DNA of 64,000 nucleotides, taken from Streptomyces sp. RKAG293. GTDB lineage: Bacteria > Actinomycetota > Actinomycetes > Streptomycetales > Streptomycetaceae. The first letter of the stretch is position 1, and each line of letters opens with the position of its first letter. The position numbers were made by a program, and so were the translations under genes. The notes under the pieces were generated by a model, which was not told the DNA's origin, did no database searches, and was given only the letters and a program-made list of their open reading frames with translations. The stretch is taken from positions 5,803,501-5,867,500 of the forward strand of contig NZ_JAJOZB010000001.1 of the NCBI RefSeq assembly GCF_023701745.1, written 5' to 3'. This document shows, piece after piece, positions 14,614-23,140 of this stretch.

Positions 14614-16377
14614 ATGCGCATCGCGTTGCTCACCGAGGGTGGCTATCCGTATGCACGAGGTGAAGGTGGCGCCTGGTGCGACCGGCTCGTGCGCGGGCTT
14701 CCGGGCCATGAATTCGAGGTGTACGCGCTCAGCAGGTCCGAGCGGACGGAGACCGGGGGACGGGTCGAACTGCCGTCGCAGGTACGGCGGGTGCGCAGCG
14801 AGCGCCTGTGGGGCGCCCCGCCGGAGGACGACGGCACCCGCGGCCGGGCGGCCCGCCGGGCGCGCCGCCACCGGTTCCTGCACCACTACCGGGAACTCGC
14901 CGCCGCGCTGGCGGGCGGCGACGAGGGATCCGCCGCGGGCTGCGTCGATGACGTCATCGGCCTGGCCGGCGCGGGAGCCGACGGCTACGGAGGCGCCCGG
15001 GCGGACCGTTTCGCCTCCGGTCTGTACGGGCTCGCCGAACTCTCCCGCGAGGAGGGCGGCCTGTCAGGGCTGCTCCGCTCGGAACACGCCCTGCGCGCCC
15101 TGGAGGACGCCTGCCGCGCCCCCGGCGTGCGACCCCTGCTGGCCACGGTCGGCGTGGCGGACCTGCTCACCGCCGCCGAACTCCTGGAACGCGCCCTGAG
15201 ACCGCTGTCCGCGCCCTGGTACGAACCGGACGAGCTCGGCGCCGCCGATCTGTGCCACGCCGTCTCCGGCGGTCCCGCGACCCTTCCCGGGCTGCTGGCC
15301 AAACGGTTCTTCGGAACGCCGCTCCTGGTCACCGAGTACGGCGTCCGACTGCGCGAGGCACTCCTCGCGCACCGCGCCTCCGGCCTCTCCGCCGAAGTCC
15401 GCGCGCTCCTCACCGCGTTCCACCGGCTGCTCGCCGGTGAGTCCTACCGCGAGGCAGCCCTGATCACCCCGGGCAGCACCCACGCCCGCCGCTGGCAGGA
15501 ACGCTGCGGCGCCGACCGCTCCCGGCTGCGGACCGTCTACCCGGGCATGGAGGCCGCCCGCTTCGCCCGCGCCGGCGAGGCCGCGGAAGCGGCCGGCGCG
15601 GACGCCCCGGCCGGGCACACCGACCCCACGCTCACCTGGGTCGGCCGCCCGGACCCGGCCAAGGACCTCATCGCGCTCCTGCACGCCTTCGACGCGATAC
15701 GCAAGGCGGAACCGGGCGCACGGCTCCGGATCCTGTATGTCCGCGGCGGCGTCGACTCCTACCTGGCGGGCTGCCGCACGCTGGCCGCCCAGCTCTTCCC
15801 CGACGAGGCCCAGGACGCGGTGACGGTCGGCGAGAGCCCCGTCACCTTCGAGGAGATCGGCTCGCCCGGCGCACCCCAACTCGCCGACGCCTACGCCTCC
15901 GGCGATGTCGTCGTCCTGTCCAGCATCGTCGAGGGCTTCCCGCTGAGCCTCGTCGAGGCGATGTTCTGCGGACGCGCGACGGTCTCCACCGACGTGGGCG
16001 CCGTCCGCGAGGTCATCGGCGGCACGGGGCTCGTCGTACCGCCCCGCAACCCCAAGGCGCTCGCCGACGCCTGCCTCGCGCTGCTACGCGAGCCCGAGCG
16101 CGCCGCCCGGCTCGGCGCGGCGGCGCGCGAGCGGGCGCTCGAACTCTTCACCGTCGAGCGGTGCGTGGGCGCGTTCCGCGAGATCTACCTGGAGCTCGTC
16201 GCGCACTGTCCCGTACGGCGCGAGCCGCAGCTCGACACCGACGGCGTGCCGCGCCCCTTCTCCGAGCCGGCCGAGGCCCACGTCCCCGGCCGCCTCACAC
16301 CCGTGCTGCCCGCCCCGACCTGGGCCCGCCGCCCACAGCCCGCGGGCTTCCCGTTCCCGGGAGGTGACCTCGTATGA
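14614..16377 (+). CDS. GT4-family glycosyltransferase, PelF/DUF3492-like
   Basis: A 587-aa cytosolic or membrane-peripheral glycosyltransferase of GT-B fold. The start MRIALLTEGGYPYARGEGGAW is the signature of the DUF3492/PelF group. The C-terminal half is GT4-like: TWVGRPDPAKDL, then an EGFPLSLVE catalytic E-x7-E motif at about 440-448, then GLVVPPRNPKALADA for nucleotide-sugar binding. PelF in Pseudomonas polymerises UDP-GalNAc/GlcNAc for Pel polysaccharide. Here residues ~60-330 are longer and divergent. ATG 14614 has GGAAGGGGGG upstream. The stop overlaps the membrane-protein start by 4 nt. Donor specificity is inference only. Confidence 0.85.
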   Translation: MRIALLTEGGYPYARGEGGAWCDRLVRGLPGHEFEVYALSRSERTETGGRVELPSQVRRVRSERLWGAPPEDDGTRGRAARRARRHRFLHHYRELAAALAGGDEGSAAGCVDDVIGLAGAGADGYGGARADRFASGLYGLAELSREEGGLSGLLRSEHALRALEDACRAPGVRPLLATVGVADLLTAAELLERALRPLSAPWYEPDELGAADLCHAVSGGPATLPGLLAKRFFGTPLLVTEYGVRLREALLAHRASGLSAEVRALLTAFHRLLAGESYREAALITPGSTHARRWQERCGADRSRLRTVYPGMEAARFARAGEAAEAAGADAPAGHTDPTLTWVGRPDPAKDLIALLHAFDAIRKAEPGARLRILYVRGGVDSYLAGCRTLAAQLFPDEAQDAVTVGESPVTFEEIGSPGAPQLADAYASGDVVVLSSIVEGFPLSLVEAMFCGRATVSTDVGAVREVIGGTGLVVPPRNPKALADACLALLREPERAARLGAAARERALELFTVERCVGAFREIYLELVAHCPVRREPQLDTDGVPRPFSEPAEAHVPGRLTPVLPAPTWARRPQPAGFPFPGGDLV

Positions 16378-18248
16378 CCGCCACCCATGGCTCCGCGCAG
16401 GCCGCCCTCCTCGCCCGCATCCTCTCCGACGTCCCCACCGACCCGCCGCCGCCCAACGAGACCTTCCCCGGCGCCGATCTCCTCCCCCCGGCCTTCCGCC
16501 GGGCGGCCTCCGGCCCGGTCGATGATTCCGCGACGGTCGCGGAAGAGGTTCTGAGCGACGGCGTCGAGCGCTCGGCCGGGGGCCGGGCCGACGACCCGGC
16601 TCCGGAGCCCGAGCCGGCTCCGGACGACGCCATCGCGACGGCCGAAGCCACGGCCGAGGGCCTGAGCGGCTGCGTAGACCCCTCCGACGAGCCAGCTCCC
16701 ACCGCCACCCCGGACCGCCTGAACGCGGACGCCACGATCGCCTGGCCGGAAGCTGAAGCCGAAGCCGAAGCCGAAGCCGTCTCCGAAGCCGCCTCCAGGG
16801 CGCTTCCGCCCGCGGAGGCGCCCACCCCCGGACTCGACGCCGCGGGCGAGATCCGCGCGCGGGTCGTGGCAGCCCTGGGCTACGGCCCGGGAACGGACGG
16901 CGGCACACTGGCGCCGGAGTTGCCCGTCGATGGCGGGGGTTCGTACCGCCTGGCGGAGGCGGCTGTGGGCGACGGGGTGTTGCTCTCGGGGTCGCGGCCG
17001 GGGCCGGTTCTGCCGGTCGGTGACGGTGGGGATCCCGCCTCGGCGGTGGGTGCGAGCGGCCGGGATACCGGTGCGGCGCCTGCGCCGGAGTCGTCCGTCG
17101 ACGCCGAAGGTTCGTGCCGCCCGGATGGTGACGTGCCGGATGGTTCTGCCGAACCCGCCGGGAGGGCCTCGGCCTCGCCGCCTCGGCGGCGGGGGCCCGC
17201 TGATCCTGTGCGTGGGGTGATGCACCGGCACGAGGAGCTGTGTGCGGGGGCGGTGGACGTGCTGGAGATCGCCGCCGGGCTGGAGGCGCACGGGGTCACC
17301 GACCGGGTGGCGGGTCGGTTCCGGCACCGGGATGTGTTCTCGCTGGCGGACGAGTTGTACGCCCGCGTGCCGCACGGCGTCGCCGGTGAGCGGGTCGCGG
17401 TGCGGGTCGGACCGGTACGGGTCGGGCTGCTGCACGTGGTGCCCGGCGCGGGATGCGCGTCGGCGGCCGCGTTCGTGGTGCGGTCGCCCGCCGTCGGCGC
17501 CGTGATCGCCCTGCTCGTCGCGCTGGCCACCTGGGCGGCGCTGCGACGTGGTCCGCTGCGTGCCGCGGGCCCCGGCGGGGCGCTGTGGGGCGGGTGGCTG
17601 CTGGCGTTCGCGCTGTGCGGCGGTCCGCTGCTGTCGAGCCTGCTCGGCGGGCCGTTCGACCCGCCCGCCGGCGGCCCGTTCGTGGCGCTGGCCCTCACCC
17701 TGGCGCCCGCCGCGTGGTGCGCGCACCGGTTCGCGCTGCGGGCGCGGGCCGAGCTCACGCCGAGCCGCGGGCTCGGGGAGTTCGCCGCCCGGGTGCGCCC
17801 GCTGCTCGCCGGCACCCTCGTGCTGTACCTCGCGGTGCTGCTCGCGCTCCTGTGGGCCGCCGCCGCGCTGGCCGGTCCTGCCGGTGTCGCCGGGGCGGCG
17901 GCGCTCGGGATGCTGCTGTTCACCGCCCGGCTGCTCGCGGTGCACGGCTTCACACGGGCGGCCGCGTGGGGAACCGGGGCGGCGGCCGCCGCCGAGGGGG
18001 CCGCGCTCGGCGCCGCCGTACTGCACCACGTGCCGGGCCTGGCGGCCGTCTCGGCCCCCGTCGAGTGGCTCGGCCCGGCCGCGATACCCGTCCTGGCCTG
18101 CGGCTGCGCCGCCACCGTCCTCGTAGTGCACGCCTTCCGCGCCCTCACCCGGGCCTCGGCGCACGGCACCGGTGCCCGCACGGGCACCCCCGCCGCCGCC
18201 CACCCCCGTACGACAGACCTCCGCAACACCAACCAGGAGAAACGTTGA
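16374..18248 (+). CDS. multi-pass membrane protein of the polysaccharide cluster
   Basis: A 624-aa protein I cannot assign to a named family. Residues 1-~275 are hydrophilic, acidic and low complexity (including a run of Glu-Ala repeats near 125-137), and look disordered. Then a conserved-looking block begins VMHRHEELCAGAVDVLE and continues with VTDRVAGRFRHRDVFSLADELY. The last ~260 residues contain about six or seven hydrophobic helices. By position it could be the membrane partner of the PelF-like enzyme (in Pel systems this is the MOP-type transporter PelG), but it is half the helix count of PelG and I see no direct similarity. It overlaps the glycosyltransferase gene by 4 nt. Confidence 0.75.
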   Translation: MTATHGSAQAALLARILSDVPTDPPPPNETFPGADLLPPAFRRAASGPVDDSATVAEEVLSDGVERSAGGRADDPAPEPEPAPDDAIATAEATAEGLSGCVDPSDEPAPTATPDRLNADATIAWPEAEAEAEAEAVSEAASRALPPAEAPTPGLDAAGEIRARVVAALGYGPGTDGGTLAPELPVDGGGSYRLAEAAVGDGVLLSGSRPGPVLPVGDGGDPASAVGASGRDTGAAPAPESSVDAEGSCRPDGDVPDGSAEPAGRASASPPRRRGPADPVRGVMHRHEELCAGAVDVLEIAAGLEAHGVTDRVAGRFRHRDVFSLADELYARVPHGVAGERVAVRVGPVRVGLLHVVPGAGCASAAAFVVRSPAVGAVIALLVALATWAALRRGPLRAAGPGGALWGGWLLAFALCGGPLLSSLLGGPFDPPAGGPFVALALTLAPAAWCAHRFALRARAELTPSRGLGEFAARVRPLLAGTLVLYLAVLLALLWAAAALAGPAGVAGAAALGMLLFTARLLAVHGFTRAAAWGTGAAAAAEGAALGAAVLHHVPGLAAVSAPVEWLGPAAIPVLACGCAATVLVVHAFRALTRASAHGTGARTGTPAAAHPRTTDLRNTNQEKR

Positions 18249-18326
18249 TCACGCACCGAACGACCTCGCTCCGCCCACCGCGCGGGACAGCGCACCGGCA
18301 AGGACACCGGGTGGGGGTGTCGGCCG

Positions 18327-19238
18327 ATGAGAGTGCTGCTGCTCGGAGCCGATGGATTCCTCGGTCGGCACGTGGCCGAACGGCTGCTCGCCGACCCCGC
18401 CGTACAGCTGACCGCGCTGGGGCGCAGCGACGACGCCGATGTGCGGTTCGACCTGGCGAGCGGGGCGCCGGGAGCGCTGGCGCGGTTCCTGGACGCCGTG
18501 CACCCGGGCGTCGTCGTCAACTGCGCGGGCGCGACCCGCGGCGGGGCCCGGGACCTGACCCGGCACAACACGGTGGCGGTGGCGACCGTGTGCGAGGCGA
18601 TGCGGCGCAGCAGTACCGGCGCGCGCCTGGTGCAGGTGGGATGCGCCGCCGAATACGGTCCCTCGCCGGTCGGGGCGTCCACCGCCGAGGACGCGGTGCC
18701 GCGGCCGGGCGGCCCGTACGGGGTGAGCAAGCTCGCCGCGTCCGAGCTGGTGCTGGGCTCGGGTCTCGACGCGGTGGTGCTGCGGGTGTTCAGCCCGGTC
18801 GGACCCGGCACGCCGACGAGTTCACCGCTGGGGCGGGTGGCCGAGGCGCTGCGCCGGGCGATGCAGAGCGGGGACGGCGAGCTGAAGCTCGGCGGCCTCG
18901 CCGTGCAGCGCGACTTCATCGACGTCCGGGACGTCTCGCGGGCGGTGCACGCGGCGTCGCTGTCGGCCGCGCAGGGCCTGGTGAACATCGGGTCCGGCCG
19001 GGCCGTGCGGATGCGGGACATGGCGGCCGGGCTCGCGCACGTCGCGGGCTACGACGGCACCCTGCACGAGCTGGACGAGCCGCAGGTCGCGCCCGGCCCG
19101 CCCCCGTACCCCGACGGCTGCGGCATCTGGCAGCAGGCGGACGTGCGGACGGCCCGCGACCGGCTGGGCTGGCGGCCCCGCATCGGCCTCGAGGAATCGC
19201 TGGCCGACGTCTGGATGGAGGCGGCATGTCGCGTCTGA
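18327..19238 (+). CDS. NAD-dependent epimerase/dehydratase (extended SDR)
   Basis: A 303-aa nucleotide-sugar epimerase/reductase-like protein. The Rossmann motif GADGFLG is at 7-13, the catalytic YGVSK places Tyr131 and Lys135, and SPVGPGT and DFIDVRDVSRAV are typical of sugar-nucleotide-modifying SDRs. It probably interconverts or reduces an NDP-sugar supplied to the glycosyltransferase upstream. In fungal galactosaminogalactan synthesis a UDP-glucose 4-epimerase plays that role, which is the analogy rather than proof. It starts 78 nt after the membrane-protein gene and overlaps the next gene by 13 nt. Confidence 0.87.
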   Translation: MRVLLLGADGFLGRHVAERLLADPAVQLTALGRSDDADVRFDLASGAPGALARFLDAVHPGVVVNCAGATRGGARDLTRHNTVAVATVCEAMRRSSTGARLVQVGCAAEYGPSPVGASTAEDAVPRPGGPYGVSKLAASELVLGSGLDAVVLRVFSPVGPGTPTSSPLGRVAEALRRAMQSGDGELKLGGLAVQRDFIDVRDVSRAVHAASLSAAQGLVNIGSGRAVRMRDMAAGLAHVAGYDGTLHELDEPQVAPGPPPYPDGCGIWQQADVRTARDRLGWRPRIGLEESLADVWMEAACRV

Positions 19239-20071
19239 CGCCACCGCACTTCTGGGGTGCGGGGCTGCGCGACCGCTTCGGCGGGGCCGGTCAGGGAGCG
19301 GGCGGCCAGGCCCGTTCCGACCGGCTCGGCTTCGGCGTCCCGGTGAACGCGCACCCGCTGGTCGCACCGGCCGAGTGGGGTGAACTCGCCCGCCCGGGAA
19401 CCCCGTTGCACTGGGTGGTGCTGAACGTGGCGCGCGGTCCCGGCACCCTGCCCGACCCGCTGTACACGGAGGCGGTGGCGCGGCTCCGGGAGAGCGGGGT
19501 GCCGGTCCTCGGCCATCTGGACGCCGGGCTCGGCGCGCGGCCGTTCGGTGAGCTCGTCTCCGACGCCTCCCACTACCTGGACTGGTACCGGGTGGACGGC
19601 TTCTACCTGGACCGCGCGCCGACGGAGCGCGCCGCGCTGAACGAGTGCCGCCGGGTGACGACGACGCTGCGGGCGCTGCTGGCGGGGGACGGCGGGGACG
19701 CCGCCGGAGAGAGTGATGGGGACGGCGGTGACGGGCATCTCGTGCTGGGGCACGGCACGCATCCTTATCCGGGGTACGCCGAGATCGCCGACCAGCTGGT
19801 GACGTTCTCCGGCCCGTGGACCCAGTACCGCTGGTCCGAGGCCCCGCAGTGGACGGCCGCGTACCCGCCGGAGCGCTTCGCGCACCTCGTCCACGGGGTG
19901 CCGCGGTCGCATCTGGTCACGGCGATGCGGATCGCCCGCTGGCAGGGCGCGGCCACCGTCTGCTTCACGGACCGCACGGACCGGAACGGCACCGACCCGT
20001 GGGAGGGGATGGCCGGCTACTGGGACGAATCGGTGCGAACGTTGCGAAAGCAGCCGCCGCCCAGTATCTGA
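19226..20071 (+). CDS. Spherulin-4/Sph3-like TIM-barrel protein
   Basis: A 281-aa protein of the spherulation-specific family 4 (related to GH135 Sph3, an endo-hydrolase of galactosaminogalactan). Visible family landmarks: VPVNAHPLVAP opening strand, WVVLNVARGPG, VPVLGHLDAGLG, YRVDGFYLDRAP and LVLGHGTHPYPGYAEIADQLVTF. As I recall the family pattern, the acidic pair after the DG(F/I) strand is DE and a second Glu follows the LVxF strand. Here they are D129-R130 and F194-S195, so only one acidic residue is kept. No signal peptide is seen. It is the last gene of the cluster. Confidence 0.75.
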   Translation: MSRLTPPHFWGAGLRDRFGGAGQGAGGQARSDRLGFGVPVNAHPLVAPAEWGELARPGTPLHWVVLNVARGPGTLPDPLYTEAVARLRESGVPVLGHLDAGLGARPFGELVSDASHYLDWYRVDGFYLDRAPTERAALNECRRVTTTLRALLAGDGGDAAGESDGDGGDGHLVLGHGTHPYPGYAEIADQLVTFSGPWTQYRWSEAPQWTAAYPPERFAHLVHGVPRSHLVTAMRIARWQGAATVCFTDRTDRNGTDPWEGMAGYWDESVRTLRKQPPPSI

Positions 20072-20181
20072 GCCTTCTCGGTCTCGCTCCTCGGACCGGG
20101 TGTCTCGGAATGAAGACCGGCGTGGCAGTGTTACGGAGAGAACCACCCGTACACCCGTATGCCTACCGATCCGGAGTCCCC

Positions 20182-21360
20182 GTGTCGCTGCCACCCCTGG
20201 TCGAGCCGGCTGCCGAGCTCACCGTCGACGAGGTCCGCAGGTACTCGCGCCATCTGATCATCCCCGATGTGGGGATGGACGGACAGAAGCGGCTGAAGAA
20301 CGCCAAGGTGCTGTGTGTCGGCGCCGGCGGCCTCGGCTCGCCGGCCCTGATGTACCTGGCCGCCGCCGGTGTCGGCACGCTCGGCATCGTGGAGTTCGAC
20401 GAGGTCGACGAGTCGAACCTGCAGCGCCAGATCATCCACAGCCAGGCGGACATCGGCCGTTCCAAGGCCCAGTCCGCGCGCGATTCCGTCCTCGGCATCA
20501 ACCCGTACGTGAACGTCGTTCTCCACGAGGAACGCCTCGAGGCCGAGAACGTCATGGAGATCTTCTCCCAGTACGACCTGATCGTCGACGGCACGGACAA
20601 CTTCGCGACCCGCTACCTGGTCAACGACGCGTGCGTGCTGCTGGACAAGCCCTACGTCTGGGGCTCGATCTACCGCTTCGACGGGCAGGCGTCCGTCTTC
20701 TGGAGCGAGCACGGTCCGTGCTACCGCTGCCTCTACCCGGAGCCCCCGCCCCCCGGCATGGTCCCCTCCTGCGCCGAGGGCGGCGTGCTGGGCGTGCTCT
20801 GCGCGTCCATCGGGTCGATCCAGGTCACCGAGGCGATCAAGCTGCTCGCCGGCATCGGCGACCCGCTGGTCGGCCGACTGATGATCTACGACGCCCTGGA
20901 GATGACCTACCGCCAGGTCAAGGTCCGCAAGGACCCGGAGTGCGCGGTCTGCGGTGAGAACCCGACCGTCACCGAGCTGATCGACTACGAGGCCTTCTGC
21001 GGCGTCGTCTCCGAGGAGGCCCAGGAGGCCGCCGCGGGTTCGACGATCACGCCGAAGCAGCTCAAGGAGTGGATCGACGACGGCGAGAACATCGAGATCA
21101 TCGATGTCCGCGAGCCGAACGAGTACGAGATCGTCTCCATCCCGGGCGCCAAGCTCATCCCCAAGGGCGAGTTCCTGATGGGCACCGCCCTGCAGAACCT
21201 GCCCCAGGACAAGCGCATCGTCCTGCACTGCAAGACGGGTGTCCGCTCCGCGGAGGTCCTCGCCGTCCTGAAGTCCGCGGGCTTCTCGGACGCGGTGCAC
21301 GTCGGTGGCGGCGTCATCGGCTGGGTGCACACGGTCGAGCCGCACAAGCCGGTCTACTAG
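20182..21360 (+). CDS. moeZ: adenylyltransferase/sulfurtransferase MoeZ
   Basis: A 392-aa two-domain enzyme that adenylates and then thiocarboxylates small ubiquitin-like sulfur carriers (MoaD, ThiS, CysO types). The N-terminal E1/MoeB domain has GAGGLGSP (48-54) for ATP, and four zinc ligands, Cys180/Cys183 (CYRC) and Cys254/Cys257 (CAVC). A rhodanese domain (about 290-392) carries the catalytic Cys350 in LHCKTGVRS. GTG 20182 is used because GGAG lies 5 nt upstream; the longer open frame is not plausible coding sequence. It would serve the MoaE encoded at 58116. Terminated by the hairpin at 21383. Confidence 0.93.
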   Translation: MSLPPLVEPAAELTVDEVRRYSRHLIIPDVGMDGQKRLKNAKVLCVGAGGLGSPALMYLAAAGVGTLGIVEFDEVDESNLQRQIIHSQADIGRSKAQSARDSVLGINPYVNVVLHEERLEAENVMEIFSQYDLIVDGTDNFATRYLVNDACVLLDKPYVWGSIYRFDGQASVFWSEHGPCYRCLYPEPPPPGMVPSCAEGGVLGVLCASIGSIQVTEAIKLLAGIGDPLVGRLMIYDALEMTYRQVKVRKDPECAVCGENPTVTELIDYEAFCGVVSEEAQEAAAGSTITPKQLKEWIDDGENIEIIDVREPNEYEIVSIPGAKLIPKGEFLMGTALQNLPQDKRIVLHCKTGVRSAEVLAVLKSAGFSDAVHVGGGVIGWVHTVEPHKPVY

Positions 21361-21382
21361 CGGTATCGCCGGTCGCGCAAAA

Positions 21383-21424
21383 CGTGAGGGCCCGCACACC
21401 GACAACGGTGTGCGGGACCTCACG
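21383..21424. terminator. bidirectional terminator between moeZ and a convergent gene
   Basis: A 19-bp stem with one mismatch and an ACAA loop. It lies 22 nt after the moeZ stop and 7 nt before the stop of the convergent hydrolase gene, so it can serve both. Confidence 0.85.
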
Positions 21425-21431
21425 TGCGTGA

Positions 21432-23036
21432 TCAGGAGCAGGTCGTGCCCTTCGCGGGGACCGTCCCGTCCAGCAGATAGGCGTTGACGGTCTTCGTCAT
21501 GCAGGCGTTGCCGCTGTTGTACGCGCCGTGGCCCTCGCCCTTGTACGTGATCTCGATCCCGACGTCCGCACCGAGCCCGGCCGCCATCTTCCCGGCGCCC
21601 TCGTACGGCGTTGCCGGGTCACCGGTGTTGCCGATGACGAGCATCGGCGCCGCGCCCGGGGCGCCGACGTCCGGCGTCTGCCAGTTGCCCGGCACCGGCC
21701 AGCCGGTGCACGCGGGGAGGCTCCAGGCCAGGAACTCGCCGAAGACGGGCGAGGCCTGACGGAACGCCGGCAGCTTCTCCCGCACCTGCTCCTGGGTGTA
21801 ACGCTGCTTGGCGTCGGCGCAGTTGACCGCCGTGTTGGCCGGCATCAGGTTGTTGTACCGGCCGTTCTGGTCCCGGCCGGCGAACGAGTCGGCGAAGGCG
21901 AGCAGCAGATTGCCGCTGCCCGTCGCCTTGGCCTCCTTGAGCGCCATGGTCAGGTACTTCCAGTCGTCCTTCGAGTACAGGGTGGCGGCGATCCCGTTCG
22001 TCGCGATGGTCTGGGTGACCTCGCGGCCGTCGTCGGTCGGCAGCGGCTTCCCGTCGAGCTTCGCCAGGAACGCGGAGATCCACTGGTCGCCGGCCTGCCG
22101 GCTGTGGCCGGCCGGGCAGTTGGCGGTGTTCTTCGCGCAGTCCGTCAGGTAGTTGTCCAGCGCGAGCTGGAAGCCCTTCGCCTGGCCGATGCCGGCCTGC
22201 TCCGGGTCGAGCGTCGGGTCGACCACCCCGTCGAGGACCGCGCGGCCCACCTTGCCCGGGAACAGATGGGCGTAGACGCCGCCGAGCTCAGTGCCGTACG
22301 AGATGCCGAAGTAGTGCAACTGGTCGTCACCCAGCACCTGGCGCATCAGATCCATGTCGCGGGCGGCACTGATCGTGTCCACGTGTGGCAGCACGTCGCC
22401 CGAGTTCTGCACGCACGCCGCCACCAGCTTCCGCAGATCGGCCTGCTGCGCCCGCACCTCGTCGGGTGTGTCCGGGGTTCCGTCGATCGACCGCGAGGCG
22501 TCCGTGGCCCGGTCGTCCAGGCACTTCACGCCCTGGCTCTCACCGACGCCGCGCGGATCGAAGCTCACCAGGTCGTAGCGCGACCGCAGCTTCTCGTAGT
22601 CCTTCCCGAACGACGGCAGCGCGCCCACGCCCGACCCGCCGGGTCCGCCGAAGTTGAACACCAGCGATCCGATCCGGCCGCTGCCGGTGGCCTTGGCGCG
22701 GATCATCGCGAGACCGATGGTCGGACCGTCCGGCTTCGCGTAGTCCAGCGGCGCCTTGAGCGTCGAGCACTGCCACTCGCTCCCCGGCGCCTTGCCGTCC
22801 GCCCCCTGCGCCACACTCGGCGCCGGACACCGCCGCCAGCTCAGCTTCTGCCCGGTCAGCGAGCCGGGCAGCGCGCCCGGCGCGCCGGCCGGCGGCGTGC
22901 TGCCCGCCACGGAGGCCCTCGCCGCGGGCTTGTCGTCCGCGGCCTTCGAATCCCCGCCCCCACACCCCGCCGCCCCCAGCACAATGACCAACGCGACACC
23001 CACCACCGCGTCCCGCCGCACCCGTACGTTGCTCAT
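21432..23036 (-). CDS. secreted lipoprotein peptidase, S33/tripeptidyl-aminopeptidase type
   Basis: A 534-aa alpha/beta hydrolase of the S33/TAP family, exported and lipid-anchored: the signal peptide ends at the lipobox LGAAGC. Catalytic Ser is in GISYGT (about residue 244), Asp in IGNTGDPATP and His in KGEGHGAYN near the C-terminus. FNFGGPGGSG is the family's oxyanion region. Paired cysteines near 300-480 fit an extracellular protein. It probably removes N-terminal peptides from secreted substrates. ATG 23036 has GGGAG 4 nt upstream; the 285-nt longer frame is a shadow. Confidence 0.88.
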   Translation of the reverse strand: MSNVRVRRDAVVGVALVIVLGAAGCGGGDSKAADDKPAARASVAGSTPPAGAPGALPGSLTGQKLSWRRCPAPSVAQGADGKAPGSEWQCSTLKAPLDYAKPDGPTIGLAMIRAKATGSGRIGSLVFNFGGPGGSGVGALPSFGKDYEKLRSRYDLVSFDPRGVGESQGVKCLDDRATDASRSIDGTPDTPDEVRAQQADLRKLVAACVQNSGDVLPHVDTISAARDMDLMRQVLGDDQLHYFGISYGTELGGVYAHLFPGKVGRAVLDGVVDPTLDPEQAGIGQAKGFQLALDNYLTDCAKNTANCPAGHSRQAGDQWISAFLAKLDGKPLPTDDGREVTQTIATNGIAATLYSKDDWKYLTMALKEAKATGSGNLLLAFADSFAGRDQNGRYNNLMPANTAVNCADAKQRYTQEQVREKLPAFRQASPVFGEFLAWSLPACTGWPVPGNWQTPDVGAPGAAPMLVIGNTGDPATPYEGAGKMAAGLGADVGIEITYKGEGHGAYNSGNACMTKTVNAYLLDGTVPAKGTTCS

Positions 23037-23140
23037 GGATCTCCCACCCGTCGTTCCCAATGCGCGGATGATCCCATACGGGCGGATAGGTCTGCTTGGG
23101 GTTACGGCTCGAGGGCCGGCGGCGGCGGTGCGGGAACGGG

